Below are positions 7,954 through 16,663 of a DNA stretch of 64,000 nt, piece after piece. The stretch comes from Streptomyces sp. NRRL S-1022 (GTDB taxonomy: Bacteria > Actinomycetota > Actinomycetes > Streptomycetales > Streptomycetaceae). The stretch lies in assembly GCF_000720135.1 (NCBI RefSeq), contig NZ_JOIU01000002.1, positions 124,001 through 188,000 on the forward strand. The letters are read 5' to 3'. The notes beneath the pieces were generated by a model, which saw nothing but the letters and a program-made list of their open reading frames with translations, ran no database searches and was not told the origin of the DNA. Numbering within the stretch: the first letter of the stretch is position 1; the number at the start of each line of letters is the position of its first letter. Made by a program: the position numbers and the translations under genes.

Positions 7954-8586
7954 ATGAACGCGATTCCGCCACTGCTGGACCATGTCGTCCTCGCCGCACC
8001 GGACTTGGAAGTGACGGTCGCCGAGTTCGCGCGGCGGACCGGGGTCGCGCCGGCACCCGGCGGCGTGCATGTCGGGCTGGGGACGCGCAACCACCTGGTG
8101 GGGCTGGGCGGCCGGAGCTACCTGGAGATCATCGGGCCGGATCCGGAGCAGCCCGGGGCCGCCGGGCCGCGGCCGTTCGGCGTCGACCGGCTGGCCGGTC
8201 CCTCCGTGGTGACCTGGGCGATCAGCCCGCCGGACCTGGACGCGGCGGTCGCCGCGGCGCGGGCGCGTGGTCATGACCCCGGGCCGGTGCGGCCGATGAG
8301 CCGGCGGACCCCGGACGGCACCCTGCTGCGGTGGCGGCTGACCGACGCCGGTCCCGGTGAGGCGCCGGGTCTGCTGCCGTTCCTCATCGACTGGGGCGAC
8401 TCCCCGCATCCGGCCGCCTCGGGACTTCCGGTCACCCCGCTGCTGGCGATGTCGGCCTCGACGCCCGCCCCGCAGGCGGTGCGCGGCCCCCTCGCGGCCC
8501 TCGGCACCTCGCTGACCCTCACGACGGGACCCGTAGCACTCTCCTTCACCGTGGACACACCGAACGGGCCGGTCGTCTTCGGCTGA
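7954..8586 (+). CDS. VOC / glyoxalase-like domain protein
   Basis: A 210-residue protein of the glyoxalase-like (VOC superfamily) type. It starts LDHVVLAAPDLEVTVAEFARRTG and includes NHLVGLGGRSYLEIIGPDPE, with His and Glu placed as expected for the paired beta-alpha-beta-beta-beta metal site. It ends with a beta-rich segment closing on NGPVVFG. ATG 7954 is chosen because it is the first start past the divergent promoter. Substrate unknown; such proteins are often dioxygenases, isomerases or resistance factors. Confidence 0.85.
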   Translation: MNAIPPLLDHVVLAAPDLEVTVAEFARRTGVAPAPGGVHVGLGTRNHLVGLGGRSYLEIIGPDPEQPGAAGPRPFGVDRLAGPSVVTWAISPPDLDAAVAAARARGHDPGPVRPMSRRTPDGTLLRWRLTDAGPGEAPGLLPFLIDWGDSPHPAASGLPVTPLLAMSASTPAPQAVRGPLAALGTSLTLTTGPVALSFTVDTPNGPVVFG

Positions 8587-8705
8587 GCGCCGGGCGCGAG
8601 GCGGCGGGCTCGGGGCGGAGTGCCGGGCGGCGGGTGCACGGTGCCGGGGTCCTTCTTCCGGATCTTGCCGGGTTCGCGTGCTCACGCGGGAACCACACCT
8701 CCTGA

Positions 8706-8719
8706 TTGAACGTGTTCAA
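8706..8719 (+). promoter_or_regulatory. TetR-like operator before DUF817 gene
   Basis: TTGAAC-GT-GTTCAA is a perfect 6-bp inverted repeat with a 2-nt spacer, 48 bp before the DUF817 start. The form resembles binding sites of many TetR-family repressors. No TetR gene is present in the window. Confidence 0.45.
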
Positions 8720-8766
8720 ATACGGGTTCTGTCGCCGGGACCCTCACTGTCGCGCGAAGGAGGGGC

Positions 8767-9576
8767 ATGGGCACGGAGGACGGGTCCGCCGGGAGCGGAC
8801 TGCGGCACGGGTTCGCCCAGCTGGTGCGGTTCGGCGTGGTCCAGGTCCGCGCCTGTGCCTTCGCCGGGGCGCTGCTGGCCGGGATCGGGGCCTCCCGGCT
8901 GCTGCCCCCGCTGCCCGTCGCCCGCTACGACCTGGTCCTCGTCTACGGCGTACTGCTCACCCTCGTCGCCCGCCGGGTCGGCTGGGAGACCCGGCGGGAC
9001 ACCGCGGTGATCGCCGTGTGCCATGTGCTGGGACTGCTGTTCGAGCTGGTCAAGGTGCATGTGGGCTCGTGGAGTTACCCGGAGGACGCCCTCACCAAGA
9101 TCGCCGGAGTGCCGTTGTACGGAGGCTTCATGTACGCGGCGGTCGCCAGTTACGTCTGCCGGGCGCGGCGGCTGATGCGGCTGCGCTACACCCGCTACCG
9201 CGCCGCCGCCACGACCCTGGTCGCCGCCGCCGTCTACCTCAACTTCTTCACCCACCACTGGATACCGGACCTGCGCTGGCCGCTCGCGGTGGCGATGACC
9301 GCGGCGACGGCCGGCACCTGGGTCGGCTTCCGCGTGGGCGCCCACCGCTACCGCATGCCGCTCGCCCTCTCCTTCGTCCTGATCGGCTTCTTCCTGTGGG
9401 TCGCCGAGAACGCCGCGACCTATGCGGGAGCCTGGAGCTATCCGCAGCAGCTCGGCGGCTGGCAGCCGGTGCCGCTGACCAAGTTCGGTGCCTGGTCCCT
9501 GCTGATCAGCGTCACGTTCGTCCTCGTCGAGCACCTCGGGGCGAGCGGCCGGAACGGCCGCCCGAGGCGCCCGTGA
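8767..9576 (+). CDS. DUF817 integral membrane protein
   Basis: A 269-residue polytopic membrane protein matching DUF817 by its conserved HVGSWSYPE, KIAGVPLYGGFMYAAVASY and WVAENAATYAGAWSYP segments. I count about seven hydrophobic spans. Function is unknown; the two SWSYP motifs are near-repeats and suggest an internal duplication with polar residues facing one cavity. GAAGGAGGGG precedes ATG 8767. A TetR-like palindrome lies upstream. Confidence 0.85.
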   Translation: MGTEDGSAGSGLRHGFAQLVRFGVVQVRACAFAGALLAGIGASRLLPPLPVARYDLVLVYGVLLTLVARRVGWETRRDTAVIAVCHVLGLLFELVKVHVGSWSYPEDALTKIAGVPLYGGFMYAAVASYVCRARRLMRLRYTRYRAAATTLVAAAVYLNFFTHHWIPDLRWPLAVAMTAATAGTWVGFRVGAHRYRMPLALSFVLIGFFLWVAENAATYAGAWSYPQQLGGWQPVPLTKFGAWSLLISVTFVLVEHLGASGRNGRPRRP

Positions 9577-9649
9577 CCGGGCCGGTGCCCCGCCGCCGGT
9601 GTCCGATTCCTTCAAGACGGGCCGGCCGGCCGCGGCCTACGGTGCCCGC

Positions 9650-10054
9650 ATGACCGTACGATTCGCCGTGATCGGCCTGGTCGTCTCCGACCTGGCCGCC
9701 TCGCTCGCCTTCTACCGCCGCCTCGGACTGGCCTTCCCCGCGGGAGCCGAGGACCAGCCGCATGTCGAGGCCGAACTGCCCGGCGGGCTGCTGCTCGCCC
9801 TGGACACCGAGGACACCGTCCGCTCCTTCCACCCCGGATGGCAGCCGCCCGCCGGCACGGGACGGGTCTCGCTCGCCTTCCGCTGCGACTCCCCCGCCGA
9901 GGTCGACGCCCGGTACGAGGAGCTGCTGGCCGCCGACCATCACGGTGAGCTGGAGCCGTGGGACGCCTTCTGGGGCCAGCGGTACGCCACCGTGCACGAC
10001 CCCGACGGCAACGCGGTCGACCTGTTCGCCCCGCTACCCGTCCCCGGCGAGTAG
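9650..10054 (+). CDS. VOC family protein (glyoxalase/bleomycin-resistance fold)
   Basis: A 134-residue single-module VOC protein. It opens IGLVVSDLAASLAFYRRLGL and ends ATVHDPDGNAVDLFAP, both classic VOC signatures. The first metal-ligand position of the module is Val rather than His, so a metal-free binding role is possible. ATG 9650 is preferred over an upstream GTG at 9599 because family homology begins there. Its 3' end overlaps the convergent AraC gene by 21 bp. Confidence 0.85.
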   Translation: MTVRFAVIGLVVSDLAASLAFYRRLGLAFPAGAEDQPHVEAELPGGLLLALDTEDTVRSFHPGWQPPAGTGRVSLAFRCDSPAEVDARYEELLAADHHGELEPWDAFWGQRYATVHDPDGNAVDLFAPLPVPGE

Positions 10055-10723
10055 CTGCCCGAGCGGCATCCCCGCCAGCCGGCGCACCTCACGCGCCAGG
10101 TGGGGCTGGTCCGCATAGCCCGCGCGGGCCGCTGTCTCGGCGTACGGGGTCCCGGAGCGGGCCAGGGCCAGCGCCCGCTGCAGCCGCAGGATGCGGGCCA
10201 GGGTCTTCGGGCCGTAACCGAAGGCGGTCAGGCAGCGGCGGTGCAAGCGGCGCTCTCCCAGGCCGAGTTCGGTGGCCGTCGCGGACACCGGGCGGCCCCC
10301 GGCCAGGCACTCCACCACCCGGCGCGGCACCGGATCCGGGGGCCCCGCCTGCGCCGCCCGGTCAAGAGCGAGGTCCTCCAGCGCGCTCGCGGGGTCGGGG
10401 GCCGCCGCGATCCGGCCGGCCAGCCGCCGGACCCGCGCCGCCGGCCACAGGTCCGCCAACTCCACCCGCAGGTCACGGAGTTCGTGTGCCGGCACACCGA
10501 GCAGCGTGGGTGCGGTGCCGGGGAAGAAGCGGATGCCCGTCCAGGACCGGCCTGGGCCCTCGGGCAGGTAGGGGCGGGTGTCGGGCCCCGCGACCAGCAG
10601 CCGGCCCTCGCTCCACAGCAGGTCCATGCAGCCGTCGGGCAGCACGGGACGGGTGCCGGTGCCGGCCGGGGAGTTCGTCCACACGACGGCGCCGGTCAGC
10701 CGGGATGCCCGCTCCGCGTACAC
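10034..10723 (-). CDS. AraC-family transcriptional regulator
   Basis: A 229-residue AraC-type activator. The N-terminal sensor region contains RPVLPDGCMDLLW and VAGPDTRPYL, typical of the small AraC group that recognises cupin-like ligands. The C-terminal two-HTH domain begins near residue 130 and includes LGLGERRLHRRCLTAFGYGPKTLARILRLQRAL and YADQPHLAREVRRLAGMPLGQL. GTG 10723 is the most likely start, but no clear ribosome site is visible. It is convergent with the VOC gene and may control it. Confidence 0.85.
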   Translation of the reverse strand: MYAERASRLTGAVVWTNSPAGTGTRPVLPDGCMDLLWSEGRLLVAGPDTRPYLPEGPGRSWTGIRFFPGTAPTLLGVPAHELRDLRVELADLWPAARVRRLAGRIAAAPDPASALEDLALDRAAQAGPPDPVPRRVVECLAGGRPVSATATELGLGERRLHRRCLTAFGYGPKTLARILRLQRALALARSGTPYAETAARAGYADQPHLAREVRRLAGMPLGQLLAGDG

Positions 10724-11007
10724 GGGAGTCAGCGTACGTCGCCGGCGGCGCCGGTGCCGTGCCCGCGTCCACCGCGCCGGGGCCGTCCCGTCGCCGGTGC
10801 CGGGGTGCCGAGCAGCGGCAGGGCGTGGCGTGTGCGGAAGCGGCGGGCGTAGCCGGCGGTGATCCCTGCGGCCGGGTCCAGCAGGAGGAAGGACGGGACC
10901 CGGTCGAGCAGCGACACCGTGCCGGGCGGCAGCGTGACGGCGGCGAGTGGGCCGAGGGCGCCGTCGAGGAGCTGCTCGGCTCCCCACAGGAAGGTGAGGA
11001 CCCGCAG

Positions 11008-11077
11008 TCGGACGGCCGGGGCGGAGGCTCGGACGACCGGGATGGAGGGTCGGACGGCCGGGGTGGAGGCTCGGCTG
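11008..11077. repeat. 21-bp in-frame tandem repeat
   Basis: Three 21-bp units start at 11008, 11029 and 11050, and a fourth partial unit follows. The period keeps frame with the minus-strand remnant and encodes heptads of the form ASxPAVR. Confidence 0.8.
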
Positions 11078-11085
11078 TCCCGGCC

Positions 11086-11157
11086 CCCTCCCACGTCGTA
11101 CCGACCGTCCGCGTCATACCGACCGCCCTCGCCATACCGCCCTCCCGCGCCGTACCG
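11086..11157. repeat. 18-bp in-frame tandem repeat
   Basis: Four degenerate 18-bp units encode, on the minus strand, RYGAGG, RYGEGG, RYDADG and RYDVGG with small register differences. Together with the 21-bp array this suggests a flexible linker. Confidence 0.75.
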
Positions 11158-11372
11158 CGCGTCCGTCCCCTCACGTCGGCCCTGTCCATCGCTGCCTCCC
11201 TGCCCGGTGTCGGAGTGGTACCGGGCGGTGCGGTGGCGAGGGTGCCCGGCTGTGCTGCCGCAGACCGGACGGTTCCGGCCCGCGCATTCACGCTAGGCGT
11301 GAGGCGGTGCCGGGCGGATCGGCGCACGGGTGGAGTGCCGGGTGGAGATTCGGGAAACCAGCGCGGCAGCCT

Positions 11373-11403
11373 TCTCCACCTCAGGGTCCAGAGAGGGTGG
11401 AGA
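11373..11403 (-). terminator. Possible hairpin terminator of the YihY gene
   Basis: TCTCCACC (11373-11380) pairs with GGTGGAGA (11396-11403) over a 15-nt loop, about 75 bp past the end of the YihY gene. The stem is moderate in strength. Confidence 0.4.
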
Positions 11404-11478
11404 CCGGCACCGGGCCGGAAGCAGGCGGAGCGTGCAGGACGGAGCGAGTCGGCGACCCCGTCACCGCCGGCCGCAACG

Positions 11479-12678
11479 TCACTGCACCGGATGTCCTGCC
11501 CCGCCGTGTCCCTCGTGTCCCTCGTGTCCCTCGTGCCCGCCGTGCCCCTTGTGGGCGTGGTGCGGATTCCTCGCATGGGTGCGCAGGCGGGCCGTCACGT
11601 CCTCCGGGGGCAGGAAGCGGGACCAGCGCTCGGGGAACTCGGAGGGCATGTCGGGGTCGTCGGGATCGTCGGGGTCGGCCTCGCGGGCCGCAGCGGCGCG
11701 GGCGACGTACTCGGCGACCTGGGCGTGGCGCATCCGCTCGTTGGCCTCGCGGGCGGCGGCCGTGGCCGCGGCGGGCCAGACCCGGTCGATGGCCGCGTTC
11801 ACGGCCGCGCCGACGAGCACGGCGAAGGCGGACACCCCGATCCAGAGCAGGACGGCGACGGCGGCGGCGAGGGAGCCGTAGATGGTGGCGCCCTCGATGG
11901 TGCTGGTGAGGTAGATGCGCAGCAGGAAGCTGCCCAGGACCCACATGGCGAGGGCGACCAGGGCGCCGGGCACGTCCTCGATCCACGGGGAGCGGACCGG
12001 CACGGACACGTGGTAGAGGGTCGTCAGGAAGACGATGGACAGGACGATCACGACCGGCCAGTACAAAACCTGGACGACCGTCTCCGACCAGGGCAGGATC
12101 CGCACCACCGCGTCCGGTCCGGCCACCATCAGCGGCAGCGCCACGGAGCCGATCAGCAGCGCCACGATGAACAGCAGGAACGCCATGATCCTGGTCTTGA
12201 CGATGCCCCGGACGCCGTCCAGGCCGTACATGACGGTGATGGTGTCGATGAAGACGTTCACCGCGCGGGAACCCGACCACAGGGCGAACAGGAAGCCGAT
12301 GGAGATGACGTCGGGCCGGCCGCCCTTCATCACGTCGTGCAGGATCGGCTCGGCGATGTCCTTGACGCCCTTGTCGGACAGGACCGTGCGGGAGGCCTCC
12401 AGGAGGTTGGTCTCCAGGCTGTGGATGGTGTCGGCGCCGGTCCAGTCGTCGACGTAGCCGAGCAGCCCGATCAGGCTCAGCAGCAGCGGCGGCACCGACA
12501 GCAGCGTGAAGAACGCCGCCTCGGCCGCCAGGCCGAGGATGCGGTACTCCATGCAGGAGTTGACGGTGTCCTTGAGCAACAGCCAGGCGGTCCTGCGCTT
12601 GGAGACGTTCCGGTAGAGGGCTCTGGCCCGGTGGAGCCGACCGGCCGGCTGCTCGGGGGTTTCGCTTGCTGGCTGCAC
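11479..12678 (-). CDS. YihY/BrkB-family inner membrane protein with His-rich tail
   Basis: A 399-residue YihY/virulence-factor BrkB family protein with about six membrane spans. EAAFFTLLSVPPLLLSLIG, the FALWSGSRAVNVFIDTI segment and the ATIYGSLAAAVAVLLWI segment are family hallmarks. Despite the old RNase BN name, it is not a nuclease family. The cytoplasmic C-terminus (about 375-399) is a His/Gly tail with three GHE repeats, encoded by a short 9-bp repeat, which could bind metal. Transport or envelope roles are suspected for the family. The start is ATG 12678. Confidence 0.88.
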   Translation of the reverse strand: MQPASETPEQPAGRLHRARALYRNVSKRRTAWLLLKDTVNSCMEYRILGLAAEAAFFTLLSVPPLLLSLIGLLGYVDDWTGADTIHSLETNLLEASRTVLSDKGVKDIAEPILHDVMKGGRPDVISIGFLFALWSGSRAVNVFIDTITVMYGLDGVRGIVKTRIMAFLLFIVALLIGSVALPLMVAGPDAVVRILPWSETVVQVLYWPVVIVLSIVFLTTLYHVSVPVRSPWIEDVPGALVALAMWVLGSFLLRIYLTSTIEGATIYGSLAAAVAVLLWIGVSAFAVLVGAAVNAAIDRVWPAAATAAAREANERMRHAQVAEYVARAAAAREADPDDPDDPDMPSEFPERWSRFLPPEDVTARLRTHARNPHHAHKGHGGHEGHEGHEGHGGAGHPVQ

Positions 12679-12809
12679 GTCCTAACGGTATCCGCCGTGC
12701 CGGGCCGTCCTCACCTTCCGGAGGCGATCAGGGGCCCGGCCCGTCCGGTTCCCGGCGCCGTGCCACTCTGGAGGCCATCACCGCCGCCTTCCCGGGTAGG
12801 TTCGCAACC

Positions 12810-14447
12810 ATGGCAGGCACCTCCACCCACACCGTGACGAACCAGCCGCCCCCGCTGGTCGGCTACGACGTCTTCACCGCCGACCGGGCCCTCGCCGAGG
12901 CCGTCGACCGCTACACGGCCGCGGACGTCCTGGACGAGGTGCGCGCCGAGCTGTCCGCGCTCGGCCGGGCCGCCGGCTCCGCACAACTGCACGAATGGGC
13001 GACGCAGGCGAACGAGCACCCGCCCCGGCTGCGCAGCCACGACCGGTACGGCCACCGGATCGACGAGGTCGAGTTCCATCCGGCCTGGCACCGGCTGCTC
13101 GGCAAGGGCGTCTCGGCCGGTCTGACCGGCGCCTGGACCCGGCCCGCCGGGCATGTGCGCCGGGCGGCCGGGTTCCTGGTCTGGACGCAGGTGGAGGCGG
13201 GCACCTGCTGCCCGCTGTCGATGACGCACGCGGCCGTGCCCGCGCTGCGCGCCGACGCCGCCCTGGCCGCCGAGTGGGAGCCCCGGCTGACGTCCACGGT
13301 CTACGACCGGGAGCTGCGGCCCGCCGGGCAGAAGCCGGGCGCGCTGTTCGGGATGGGCATGACCGAGAAGCAGGGCGGCAGCGACGTCCGCGCGAACACC
13401 ACTGTGGCGCACCCCCTCGCGGAGCCCGGCACCTATGTACTGACCGGACACAAGTGGTTCTGCTCGGCGCCCATGTCGGACGCGTTCCTGGTGCTCGCGC
13501 AGGCCCCGGGCGGGCTGACCTGCTTCCTGGTCCCGCGGGTCCTGCCCGACGGCGGCCGCAACGTCTTCCTGATCCAGCGGCTGAAGGACAAACTGGGCAA
13601 CCGCTCGAACGCCTCCGCCGAGGTGGAGTTCGCCGGCACCTGGGCGCGCCGGGTCGGCGAGGAAGGGCGCGGGGTGCGCACGATCATCGGGATGGTCGCC
13701 GCGACCCGGCTGGACTGCGCGCTCGGCTCGGCGGGCCTGATGCGGCAGGCGGTGGCACAGGCCGTGCACCACTGCACCCACCGGGAGGCGTTCGGCGGGA
13801 AGCTGGTGGACAAGCCGCTGATGCGCAACGTCCTCGCCGATCTCGCGCTGGAGTCTGAGGCCGCGACCGCGCTCGCGCTGCGGCTCGCCGCGGCCTGGGA
13901 CGACGGCGGGGAGCAGGAGCGGGCCTTCCTGCGGCTCGCGGTGCCGGCGGCCAAGTACTGGATCACCAAGCGCTGTGCGCCGGTGGCGGTGGAGGCCGCC
14001 GAGTGCCTGGGCGGCAACGGGTACGTCGAGGAGTCCGGCCTGCCCCGGCTGGTGCGGGAGTCGCCGCTGAACTCCATCTGGGAGGGCGCGGGGAACGTAC
14101 AGGCGCTGGACGTGCTCCGGGCGCTGCAGCGGGAGCCGGGCGCGCTGGACGCCTGCCTCACCGAGATCGGCCGCGCGCACGGCGCCGACCACCGGCTGGA
14201 CCGGGCGGTGAAGGATCTGTTCACCGAACTCGCCGACCTGGAGGGCATCGAGGGCCGGGCCCGCCGTGTGGTGGAGCGGCTCGCCGTGGTCCTGCAGGGC
14301 TCCCTGCTGGTACGGCACGCCCCGCCGGAGGTCGCCGACGCCTTCTGCGCCTCCCGTCTGGGCGGCGACCACGGCGCGTCCTTCGGCACGTTGCCGACGG
14401 GCCTGGACCTGGAGTCGGTGGTGGACCGGGCGCGCCCGACGCCGTGA
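12810..14447 (+). CDS. Acyl-CoA dehydrogenase, AidB-like
   Basis: A 545-residue flavin-dependent acyl-CoA dehydrogenase of the AidB group. Homology to AidB includes GMGMTEKQGGSDVRANTT (about 190-207), GHKWFCSAPMSDAFLVLAQ, and ECLGGNGYVEESGLPRLVRESPLNSIWEGAGNV near 408-440. E. coli AidB belongs to the adaptive response to alkylation; many actinobacterial members are of unknown substrate. ATG 12810 is favoured over upstream in-frame codons because the AidB-like sequence (PPLVGYDVF) begins just after it. Monocistronic, with a repeat block downstream. Confidence 0.88.
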   Translation: MAGTSTHTVTNQPPPLVGYDVFTADRALAEAVDRYTAADVLDEVRAELSALGRAAGSAQLHEWATQANEHPPRLRSHDRYGHRIDEVEFHPAWHRLLGKGVSAGLTGAWTRPAGHVRRAAGFLVWTQVEAGTCCPLSMTHAAVPALRADAALAAEWEPRLTSTVYDRELRPAGQKPGALFGMGMTEKQGGSDVRANTTVAHPLAEPGTYVLTGHKWFCSAPMSDAFLVLAQAPGGLTCFLVPRVLPDGGRNVFLIQRLKDKLGNRSNASAEVEFAGTWARRVGEEGRGVRTIIGMVAATRLDCALGSAGLMRQAVAQAVHHCTHREAFGGKLVDKPLMRNVLADLALESEAATALALRLAAAWDDGGEQERAFLRLAVPAAKYWITKRCAPVAVEAAECLGGNGYVEESGLPRLVRESPLNSIWEGAGNVQALDVLRALQREPGALDACLTEIGRAHGADHRLDRAVKDLFTELADLEGIEGRARRVVERLAVVLQGSLLVRHAPPEVADAFCASRLGGDHGASFGTLPTGLDLESVVDRARPTP

Positions 14448-14465
14448 GGCGCAGGCCGGCCGGAG

Positions 14466-14900
14466 GGCGCGGGGAACTGCGCGACCAGCCACAACGGACC
14501 CGCAGCCGCCGACGCAACCTCCCCGTGCCGCCCCACAACGGACCCGCAGCCGCCGACGCAACCCTCCCGGTGCCGCCCCCGCCGCGCCCGGCCGAGCCGG
14601 CCGGTCTGGAGTGCGGAGGGGGGACCGCGCGAGGAGCCATGACGGACCTCCAGCCGCCGACGCGCCCCTCCGTAAGCCCCTCGGCCGAGCCCGGCCGAGC
14701 CGGTCGGCCTGGAGTGCAGGGGGGACCGCGCGAGGAGCCACGAAGGGCCCAGCCGCCGCCGACACGCCCCTCCGTACACCCCTCGACCGCACCCGGCCGA
14801 ACCGGCCTGCCTGCCTGAAGTGGGAGGGACCGCCCGAGGAGCCACGACGGACCCCCAGCCGCCGCCGACACGCCCCTCCGTGCCGTCCCGCGCCGCGCCC
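14466..14900. repeat. Degenerate ~100-bp repeat block
   Basis: The spacer 14448-15183 has no gene I can support. It contains degenerate repeats: GACCGCGCGAGGAGCCA-like segments start at 14623, 14724 and 14829, each followed by a CAGCCGCCGACxC stretch and CCCCTCCGT. A related GGGGAACTGCGCGACCAGCC lies at 14471. A 45-bp unit (about 14490-14530 and 14532-14577) is also duplicated. GGGGAACTGCGCGACCAGCC-type elements recur between Streptomyces genes. Confidence 0.7.
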
Positions 14901-15030
14901 GGCCAACCCGTCGGGCGGCAGGGGGTGGTGCTGCGCCGACACGGCACCACCCCCGCCGTCGGGGCCCGTTGAGCCCGCGGACGCGCAGGGCGTCGTCGTC
15001 AAGTCTCGGCCACCGTCCGGTGGTCCGCCA

Positions 15031-15048
15031 GGGTTGCAGGGGGTTGCA
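15031..15048 (+). promoter_or_regulatory. Direct repeat before GAF regulator gene
   Basis: GGGTTGCA occurs at 15031-15038 and 15041-15048, one helical turn apart; the second copy forms the palindrome GTTGCAAC. It lies 136 bp before the regulator start and could be an activator site. Inference only. Confidence 0.3.
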
Positions 15049-15183
15049 ACTTATGGGGGCACATGCGCGGAGTCTGTGCCTCCGCCATGCCCGGAGCGGC
15101 ACTATGAGAGGCACAGCCGGACCGGAAACCGCCGCCCGGACGGCTTGACAAGTGTGTTCGATGCCTTTCTCCGGAGGACCGCA

Positions 15184-16494
15184 GTGGTGAACCCGCCGAT
15201 GAACGTGGCGCGCTTGGCCGCCGTGGACGCGGCACAGGCGGCGCGGGTACTGAACGAGACGCGCGAGGCCACGCTCGCCGGACACCGTGCGCGGATCGCG
15301 CCCCGGCCGGTGATCGAGCAGTCCTGGGGGCGGATGCTGCGCAGCGGTGTCGATCCCGAACACGACTTCCGTTCGGGCCTGTTGTCGTCCGACGAGGTGC
15401 GCCGGCGGCGGGAGGAGTCGCCGTTGCGGCACGTCCTGCCAGTGCTGCGGGAGGGTCTGCTTTCGGTCGCGGACGTCACCCGGCACATCATGGTGGTGGC
15501 GGACGCCGACGGGCGCGTGCTGTGGCGGGAGGGGTCGGCCGCGGTGCTGCGCAAGGCCGACGGGCTCGGCTTCGAACTCGGCGCGGACTGGCGGGAAGAC
15601 GTCGTCGGCACCAACGGGGTGGGCACGCCGGCGGTGGTGCGGCGGCCGGTGCAGGTGTTCGCCGCCGAGCACTTCGTACGGTCGCACGCCTCCTGGACCT
15701 GTACGGGCGCGCCGATCACCGATCCGCGGGACGGCCGGCTGCTCGGGGTGGTGGACGTCAGCGGCCCGCTGGAGACGGTGCATCCGGCCACCCTGGCCTG
15801 GGTGGACTCGGTGGCCAAGCTGGCCGAGGCCCGGCTGCGGGAGGTGCACCAGACCTCGCTGGAGGCGTTGCGGGCGGTGGCGGCGCCGGTGCTGGCCCGG
15901 CTGTCGGGGCGGGCGCTGGTGGTGGACCGCGACGGCTGGGCGGCGGCCGTGACCGGAATGCCGTACGTGCGGCGGGTGGCGCTGCCCAGGAGGCTGACGC
16001 CGGGCCGCCGGTGGCTGCCCTCGCTGGGTTCGTGCGCGGTGGAGCCGCTGGCCAAGGGCTGGCTGCTGCGGGCGGAGGACGAGGCGCAGGCCGGTGCCGT
16101 CCGCCGGATCGTGCTGGACCTCTCCCGGCCGGGCCGCTGCACGGTGCAGGTCACGGCCTCGGCGGCCGCCTGGTCGCGGGAACTCAGTCCGCGGCACGCG
16201 GAGTTGCTGTTCGTGCTGGCGGAGCACCGGGCCGGGCGGGGGGCGGCGGAGCTGGCGCAGGACCTGTTCGGCGATCCGTCCCGGACGGTGACCGTACGGG
16301 CGGAGATGTCCAGGATCCGGCGGTACCTCGGGGAACTGCTCCACCATCGGCCGTATCGATTCTGCGACGATGCGGAAGTGGACGTGATCCTTCCGGACGA
16401 TCCGCGCAACCTGCTCCCCCAGTCGACGGCACCGGCGGTGGCCCGGAAACGGAATACCCCGCACACCGGCCCGACCGGGCGGCCTCCGGCGTGA
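15184..16494 (+). CDS. GAF-domain transcriptional regulator (AcoR-like, no AAA+ domain)
   Basis: A 436-residue regulator. The N-terminal part (about 1-210) follows the AcoR/sigma-54-activator sensor architecture: QSWGRMLRSGVDPEH, then a GAF domain with WREDVVGTNGVGTPAVVRRPVQVFAAEHF and CTGAPITDP. No AAA+ ATPase follows; the C-terminal 130 residues hold a winged-helix-like region (ELSPRHAELLFVLAEH, then VRAEMSRIRRYLGELL) instead of a Fis domain. GGAGG at 15173 serves GTG 15184 or 15187. Relatives often govern alcohol/aldehyde dehydrogenases, none of which is adjacent. Ligand unknown. Confidence 0.82.
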   Translation: MVNPPMNVARLAAVDAAQAARVLNETREATLAGHRARIAPRPVIEQSWGRMLRSGVDPEHDFRSGLLSSDEVRRRREESPLRHVLPVLREGLLSVADVTRHIMVVADADGRVLWREGSAAVLRKADGLGFELGADWREDVVGTNGVGTPAVVRRPVQVFAAEHFVRSHASWTCTGAPITDPRDGRLLGVVDVSGPLETVHPATLAWVDSVAKLAEARLREVHQTSLEALRAVAAPVLARLSGRALVVDRDGWAAAVTGMPYVRRVALPRRLTPGRRWLPSLGSCAVEPLAKGWLLRAEDEAQAGAVRRIVLDLSRPGRCTVQVTASAAAWSRELSPRHAELLFVLAEHRAGRGAAELAQDLFGDPSRTVTVRAEMSRIRRYLGELLHHRPYRFCDDAEVDVILPDDPRNLLPQSTAPAVARKRNTPHTGPTGRPPA

Positions 16495-16663
16495 ACGGCC
16501 GTCCGCCCGACCCCGGCCCGGTCCGCGCTCCCCCGGCCGATCTGCGGCGACTTCACCCTGCCCGGGCCGTTCCTGCCGTAGCATCCCGTACGGGCCTCCC
16601 CACCTGTTCCTCGCGTCAACGTACGGATCAAGAGGCGCAGTTGGCCCGCCCTCTGGAGGAGAG

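Larger units (their letters stand above)
10729..11292 (-). pseudogene. Remnant of a membrane-protein gene with repeat linker
   Basis: This minus-strand frame is open from a TAG at 11295-11293 to the stop at 10729 and has Streptomyces codon bias, but its first start codon is GTG 11094, inside the repeats. The translated frame holds four six-residue repeats of type GRY[GD]xGG, then three seven-residue ASxPAVR repeats. A C-terminal part follows (RVLTFLWGAEQLLDGALGPLAAVTLPPGTV) that resembles the last helices of VC0807/DUF3159-type membrane proteins. I infer a gene whose 5' half has been lost. It could instead be a short expressed protein from GTG 11094. Confidence 0.4.

Noticed and set aside
9958..12837. 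959-codon plus-strand ORF
   Set aside because: Spans the AraC, remnant and YihY genes in antisense with Gly/Arg/Pro-rich translation; no domain.
15145..15150. TTGACA as a -35 box for the GAF regulator
   Set aside because: No acceptable -10 hexamer at 16-19 nt spacing.
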